Positions 60,139-64,000 of a DNA stretch of 64,000 nucleotides are shown piece after piece. Position 1 is the stretch's first letter, and every line of letters begins with the position of its first letter. Source of the stretch: Novosphingobium sp. B1 (GTDB lineage: Bacteria > Pseudomonadota > Alphaproteobacteria > Sphingomonadales > Sphingomonadaceae); the NCBI RefSeq assembly GCF_900176395.1, contig NZ_FWXL01000002.1:248001-312000 (forward strand). The letters are read 5' to 3'. A program made the translations under genes and the position numbers. Under the pieces are notes generated by a model that was not told the DNA's origin, did not search any database, and was given only the letters and a program-made list of their open reading frames with translations.

Positions 60139-62048
60139 TTCGTCGGCTCTCCGGCTTTGCGGGCAAAGTATTCCGCCAGCACGCTGAACGCCTGCTTGCG
60201 CTGGCCCGTCTCCGAAATCAGGCCCTTGCGGTTGAAGCCCATCTGGAAATCCGGATTCTGACGGCGTGGCGAACGGAAGTCCTTGAGGATCCAGGGTGAA
60301 ATTCCGCGCAAGGTCGGCACGCGATCGGCCATTTCCAGCGTCTTGCGATAGAACTCGGCCTGAAATTCTTCCGAGAACTTCTGCATGCCGTCCGGACTGT
60401 GGAACCCGGCCTTGGCGTCGGCACCGAATTCCGAAAAGATCAGCGGCTTGTCCGCGGGCAAGTTCCACACGCTGCCCGGCAAATCTGCGAGGCGGTCCGA
60501 GGTGTACCACCCGTTGTAGGTGTTGATCGACACGATATCGAGATCGTCCGCCAGGGGATCGGCCATCGTCATGGTCGGCACCGAGGCTGCCTTGTCCCGC
60601 TCGACCAGCAGCGCCGCACTGACCAGGCGGCTGGGATCGAGGCGGCGCACATCACCGATCAATGTGCGCAGGAAGGTGTTGCGCGCATCGCTGACCGGGG
60701 TTTCGTTGGCCACGCTCCAGATCACCACCGATGCGCGGTTGCGATCGCGCAGGATGTTCTCGGCCAGCATGTTGCGCGCCGTTGCCAGGGTCGAGGGGTT
60801 CGACCACGCCACCATCCAGTAGACCGGCACCTCGCTCCAGACGAGCAGGCCCATCTCGTCGGCGGTGCGGGTCATCACCTCGGAATGGGGATAGTGCGAA
60901 AGGCGCACGAAATTGCCGTGGAGGCCGCTCTTGATCTCGCCCAGCAAGGCCTTGGCATTCTCGGGCGTAATCACGCGGGCAGGATTTGCCGCGATCTCTT
61001 CCTCGTGCATCGAAATGCCGCGCAGGAACACGGGCTTGCCATTAAGCAGGATGTCCGCGCCCTTGCGCTCGATCGTGCGGAAGCCGATGCGGTCGCGCCA
61101 GGTGTCCTCGCCCGCCGCCAGCGTCACATCGTAAAGCTTCGGGCTTTCCGGAGTCCAACGCATCAGCGCGCGCGGCGCCGTGGCGCTGGCGCGCCAGTTG
61201 CCCTGCGCATCGGTCCGCCCTTTCAGCTCGAACGGCAATCCCGCGACCTTGAGCTGCAAGGGCTGGTTGGCGGCCGCTGGCCCATCAAGATGCGCATCGA
61301 CCGCGATCTTGCCTTCACGCGTCAGCCGCACCCATGCGCTGTCAACAAAGGTGTCGCTGGTGTGGACGAGCTTAACTTCGCGCGTCACGCCGCCATAGTT
61401 CTCCCAGTCGGTCACCGGTGGCGGAACCGTCGCAGCGGTGGCCGCAGAGTCTACGCCGATGGTGATCTGGTTGTCGCCATCGCGCAGCAGCTTGGTCACA
61501 TCGAAGGCAAACGGGGTGAACCCGCCTTCGTGCCGCCCCACTGGCTGGCCGTTGACGAAGACGACGGTGGCGTAGTTCGACGCCCCGAAACGCAGGAAAT
61601 AGCGGCCCTTGCGGCCCACCGGACTATCGAAATGGCGGCGGTACCACACCAGCCCCTGATAATGGCGCATCTCGGGCGAGGCGGCGAGCCATGATCCCGG
61701 CAGCTTCACCTTGCGATCATGATCGAGATCGAACTCGAACAATTCGCGATTGTCCTGCGCCAGCGTCTTGCGCACATCAATGTCGAGCCAGCGCTGTTCG
61801 GTGCGGTTGGGCGCTTCGCCATGGAACCCGGCAATTCCTGACCGGTAAGGATCGATCGACCAGTTCCACTCGCCCGAAAGGTCCATGCCCTCGCGCATGT
61901 CGGCTGAAACGAGCAGCGGCGCGGTGTCGACAGTGGCGAGTGGCAGCGTCGTGAATACGGACTCGGCGGCAAGGGCATGCGTCCCGAATGCAAACGCGCC
62001 CGCCAGCAGCGGGCCAAGAATTGCTCGATCAAATCGTGCCACGCGCAT
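60135..62048 (-). CDS. Secreted GH2 beta-glucuronidase
   Basis: 637 residues: signal peptide (1-27), sugar-binding jelly roll, immunoglobulin-like domain and TIM barrel. The acid/base is E449 in SVANE and the nucleophile is E540 in IFSEFG. Near the C terminus N606-R607-K608 (GFNRKGLI) matches the N-x-K motif that binds the carboxylate of glucuronides in beta-glucuronidases and is absent from beta-galactosidases. It should release glucuronate in the periplasm for the MFS carrier and UxaC. ATG 62048 has an ideal AGGAGAG site. Confidence 0.93.
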   Translation of the reverse strand: MRVARFDRAILGPLLAGAFAFGTHALAAESVFTTLPLATVDTAPLLVSADMREGMDLSGEWNWSIDPYRSGIAGFHGEAPNRTEQRWLDIDVRKTLAQDNRELFEFDLDHDRKVKLPGSWLAASPEMRHYQGLVWYRRHFDSPVGRKGRYFLRFGASNYATVVFVNGQPVGRHEGGFTPFAFDVTKLLRDGDNQITIGVDSAATAATVPPPVTDWENYGGVTREVKLVHTSDTFVDSAWVRLTREGKIAVDAHLDGPAAANQPLQLKVAGLPFELKGRTDAQGNWRASATAPRALMRWTPESPKLYDVTLAAGEDTWRDRIGFRTIERKGADILLNGKPVFLRGISMHEEEIAANPARVITPENAKALLGEIKSGLHGNFVRLSHYPHSEVMTRTADEMGLLVWSEVPVYWMVAWSNPSTLATARNMLAENILRDRNRASVVIWSVANETPVSDARNTFLRTLIGDVRRLDPSRLVSAALLVERDKAASVPTMTMADPLADDLDIVSINTYNGWYTSDRLADLPGSVWNLPADKPLIFSEFGADAKAGFHSPDGMQKFSEEFQAEFYRKTLEMADRVPTLRGISPWILKDFRSPRRQNPDFQMGFNRKGLISETGQRKQAFSVLAEYFARKAGEPTK

Positions 62049-62132
62049 GCTCTCTCCTGCCACTGTTTACCGGGCGCAATTCGGCAGCCGGGCCTGCTCT
62101 TGCAGTACGATCCGGCCGCCAGTCCTACCAAG

Positions 62133-62163
62133 AAAAAAGGCCGGGCGATCATCCCGCCCGGCC
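62133..62163 (-). terminator. Rho-independent terminator of the TonB receptor gene
   Basis: GGCCGGGCG (62139-62147) and CGCCCGGCC (62155-62163) form a 9-bp stem with TTTTTT following on the minus strand, 9 bases past the receptor stop. It separates the receptor from the beta-glucuronidase gene. Confidence 0.88.
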
Positions 62164-62171
62164 ATCCGTGA

Positions 62172-64000
62172 TCAGAAGTTCAGGCTGGCCCGAACCCCGC
62201 CGTAGCGGCGGAAATCACGAGGGAGAATTGTTGCCGTGGCGATGTTGCTGCCGCCGCCCCAGACGCCCGAGTTGTTGATCAGGGTGGGGTAGTACTGCAC
62301 GTCGAACAGGTTGTTGACGAATGCCGCCACTTCCCACTTGCGGCTCTCGTCACGCGCGCCGACCGAAAGGTTCACGATCGTGAATTCCTTCTGGAAGGTC
62401 TGCGGATCGCGGGCCACGTAGAACACGCTGCCGGTGTACTGCACGTTCGCCTGGATCAGGCCGCGGATGTTCTCGGTCAGCGAAGGCGTCACTTCGCCGG
62501 TCACGTTGAACTTCAGCTTCGGTGCCTGGACGGCGCGCTCGCCGGTCAGGTTCTGGAAGGCCGGGGACTTCGTGCGGTCGCAACCCTGTGCTGCCGACTG
62601 GTTCGGGAAGCAGGGCGACGAAGGGAAGCTGATGTACTTGGTATCGAGGATCGCGATCGACGAATTCAGGTTGAACACGTCGCTCGGCCGGAAGCCCGCA
62701 TCGATTTCCACGCCCTTCGTGCCCAGCTTGCCGACGTTGGTCAGACGGAAGTTGGTGGTCAGGTCGGGCAGCACTTCCACAGCCTGCGCCTGCAGGTTCT
62801 TGTAGGTCGTGTCGAAGTAGGTGACGTTGAAGGTCAGCTTGCGATCGAAGAGCTGGGTGCGCAGGCCGAATTCGATGTCGCGCGAGGTTTCGGGCTTGAT
62901 CGGGCCGGCATTGGCGCGGTTCGCGTTGAAACCGGTGGTGAGGTCATAGGTCTGACCCTTGTAACCGGTCGAATAGGTCACGAATGCGTTGACCGTCGGC
63001 GTGAATTCATAGCGCAGGCTGGCGCGATAGGTCGCCGCGGTGTCCGTGGCATTGCCGGCGAACTGCGCGTTGCCGTTCTGGATATCCTTGAAGGTGTAGC
63101 CGATCCGCTCGTTCTGGATGCGCGCACCACCGGTCAGGGTCGCCTGCGGCATGAACTGCCAGTCACCCTGCACGAAGGCCGCGATCTGGCTCGACTTCGA
63201 TGTGGCGAACCAGTTGGCCAGCGAGAATGCCGGGCCGCGATAGAACGGTCGCTCGAAGTCGACATTCGCGTAATAGGCGCCGACCGTGTAGCGGAAGGGC
63301 TTCGAACCGTCTGAAAGGAGACGCAGTTCCTGGGTGAACAGGTTCGAACGGAACGTGCCCGTCTGGATGTTGTTTTCCGAAGCGAGGCTCGACGATGTTT
63401 CGTCGGAGTCGAAGTAGTCGTTCAGCTCGAAGCTGTCGTACGACGTGATCGACACCAGGGTGTGGTCACCCAGCGTGAATTCGCCGCGCAGGTTGCCGCC
63501 GCCACCTTCATAATCGGTGCGCGCGTTGTAGTTGTTGCTGACGTTGGTATTTTCCGGCCCCGGCGTGACGCCCGGCATCACCACCGTTGCAGACTGGCCG
63601 GTGCCACGGAAACGCAGGCCCGGAGTCATGCGGATGTAGGGGCGGCCGACCGTCGTGTTGCCCGTCATGTAATTGAGCGACAGCGTCAGGCTGGCATCAG
63701 CCGACGGTTCCCAACGCAGCTTGGTGCGCACGCTGCCGGATTCCCGACCGTTGACCTTCTTGCCGTTGAAAAGGTTGCGCGTATTGCCGTCCCACTGCGA
63801 ATAGGCACCCGAAACGACGAAGCCGAGCGTATCGCTGATCGGGCCCGAAACGCTGAAATTCGCGCCATATTCGCTGTCGGTGGTTCCCGTTGCGTTGACG
63901 CGGATCTTCAGTTCGTCGGTCGGGTTGCGGGTGATCAGGTTGATCAGGCCGGCCGAGGCGGCCTTGCCATAAAGCGTCGACTGCGGACCGCGCAGCACTT
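62172..64000 (-). CDS. TonB-dependent receptor, 3' part (cut by the window end)
   Basis: About 609 visible residues of a TonB-dependent receptor, from the end of the plug domain (VLRGPQSTLYGKAASAGLINLITRNP) through the beta-barrel to the terminal GGVRASLNF. The signal peptide, TonB box and early plug lie beyond the window. Upstream of the secreted beta-glucuronidase and esterase on the same strand, it probably brings a glucuronide or oligosaccharide across the outer membrane. Confidence 0.93.
   Translation of the reverse strand, partial: VLRGPQSTLYGKAASAGLINLITRNPTDELKIRVNATGTTDSEYGANFSVSGPISDTLGFVVSGAYSQWDGNTRNLFNGKKVNGRESGSVRTKLRWEPSADASLTLSLNYMTGNTTVGRPYIRMTPGLRFRGTGQSATVVMPGVTPGPENTNVSNNYNARTDYEGGGGNLRGEFTLGDHTLVSITSYDSFELNDYFDSDETSSSLASENNIQTGTFRSNLFTQELRLLSDGSKPFRYTVGAYYANVDFERPFYRGPAFSLANWFATSKSSQIAAFVQGDWQFMPQATLTGGARIQNERIGYTFKDIQNGNAQFAGNATDTAATYRASLRYEFTPTVNAFVTYSTGYKGQTYDLTTGFNANRANAGPIKPETSRDIEFGLRTQLFDRKLTFNVTYFDTTYKNLQAQAVEVLPDLTTNFRLTNVGKLGTKGVEIDAGFRPSDVFNLNSSIAILDTKYISFPSSPCFPNQSAAQGCDRTKSPAFQNLTGERAVQAPKLKFNVTGEVTPSLTENIRGLIQANVQYTGSVFYVARDPQTFQKEFTIVNLSVGARDESRKWEVAAFVNNLFDVQYYPTLINNSGVWGGGSNIATATILPRDFRRYGGVRASLNF

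Noticed and set aside
1..64000. Possible CRISPR array, prophage, insertion sequence or tRNA gene
   Set aside because: I looked for direct repeats with spacers, transposase or integrase motifs and tRNA T-loop sequences and found none, although a covariance-model scan was not possible.

Overview
The window reads as chromosome of a GC-rich alphaproteobacterium of the Sphingomonadales, most likely Novosphingobium. The strongest pointer is the enolase-superfamily mannonate dehydratase at 54222-55430. From memory it is near identical to the characterised ManD of N. aromaticivorans, with R147, Y159, D210, H212, E236 and E262 all at the same positions. Three TonB-dependent receptors, a DUF2332 protein and many tight ATGA/TGATG gene overlaps fit that group. 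I see no tRNA, rRNA, CRISPR array, insertion sequence or phage gene.

0-4 kb: sulfate activation (cysD, fused cysNC, cysQ). 3.8-15.3 kb: a periplasmic quinoprotein alcohol-oxidation locus. It holds a beta-propeller protein, a PedF-type cytochrome c, a binding protein, and a PQQ alcohol dehydrogenase whose Asp pair predicts lanthanide dependence. It also holds a LuxR-type response regulator, a NahK/ErcS-type hybrid kinase with a FIST protein, a DUF779 protein, an EthD-family protein and an ExaC-type aldehyde dehydrogenase. Together these would take an alcohol to aldehyde in the periplasm and to acid in the cytoplasm, under two-component control. 15.4-17.9 kb: an overlapping arsenic operon (arsR, arsI, arsC, acr3) with a clear operator.

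18-33.4 kb: a secreted CocE-type hydrolase and a methyl-accepting chemotaxis protein. Next is an operon for a p-cresol-methylhydroxylase-like flavocytochrome with an SDR and a metallo-beta-lactamase-fold protein. Then come a DUF3429 membrane protein beside an unusual photolyase-like protein with apparently swapped domains, and an AraC regulator with a TonB receptor and a zinc alcohol dehydrogenase. 33.6-41.3 kb: a TonB receptor with an EF-hand-like loop, a second chemotaxis receptor ending in the same pentapeptide as the first, a hemerythrin-domain protein and an HPII-type catalase.

41.4-50.5 kb: the most interesting region. It carries a GMC oxidoreductase divergent from a small DUF6379-like protein and a metal-site TIM-barrel protein, plus two further sugar isomerase/epimerase-like proteins, a GPH-family sugar symporter and a secreted carboxylesterase. 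The GMC, TIM-barrel and small-subunit set resembles known C-glycoside 3-oxidase plus C-glycoside deglycosidase systems (CarA/CarBC, DfgAB type). 50.5-64 kb: a glucuronide catabolic locus. It has a TonB receptor (cut by the window end), a secreted GH2 beta-glucuronidase with the N-x-K uronate motif, an esterase, a GH31 glycosidase, an MFS carrier, uxaC, uxuB, manD and a FadR-type GntR regulator. Two TGGTAATACCA-type operators lie in the gntR-manD intergenic region. The two regions together look like a system for taking apart plant glycosides.
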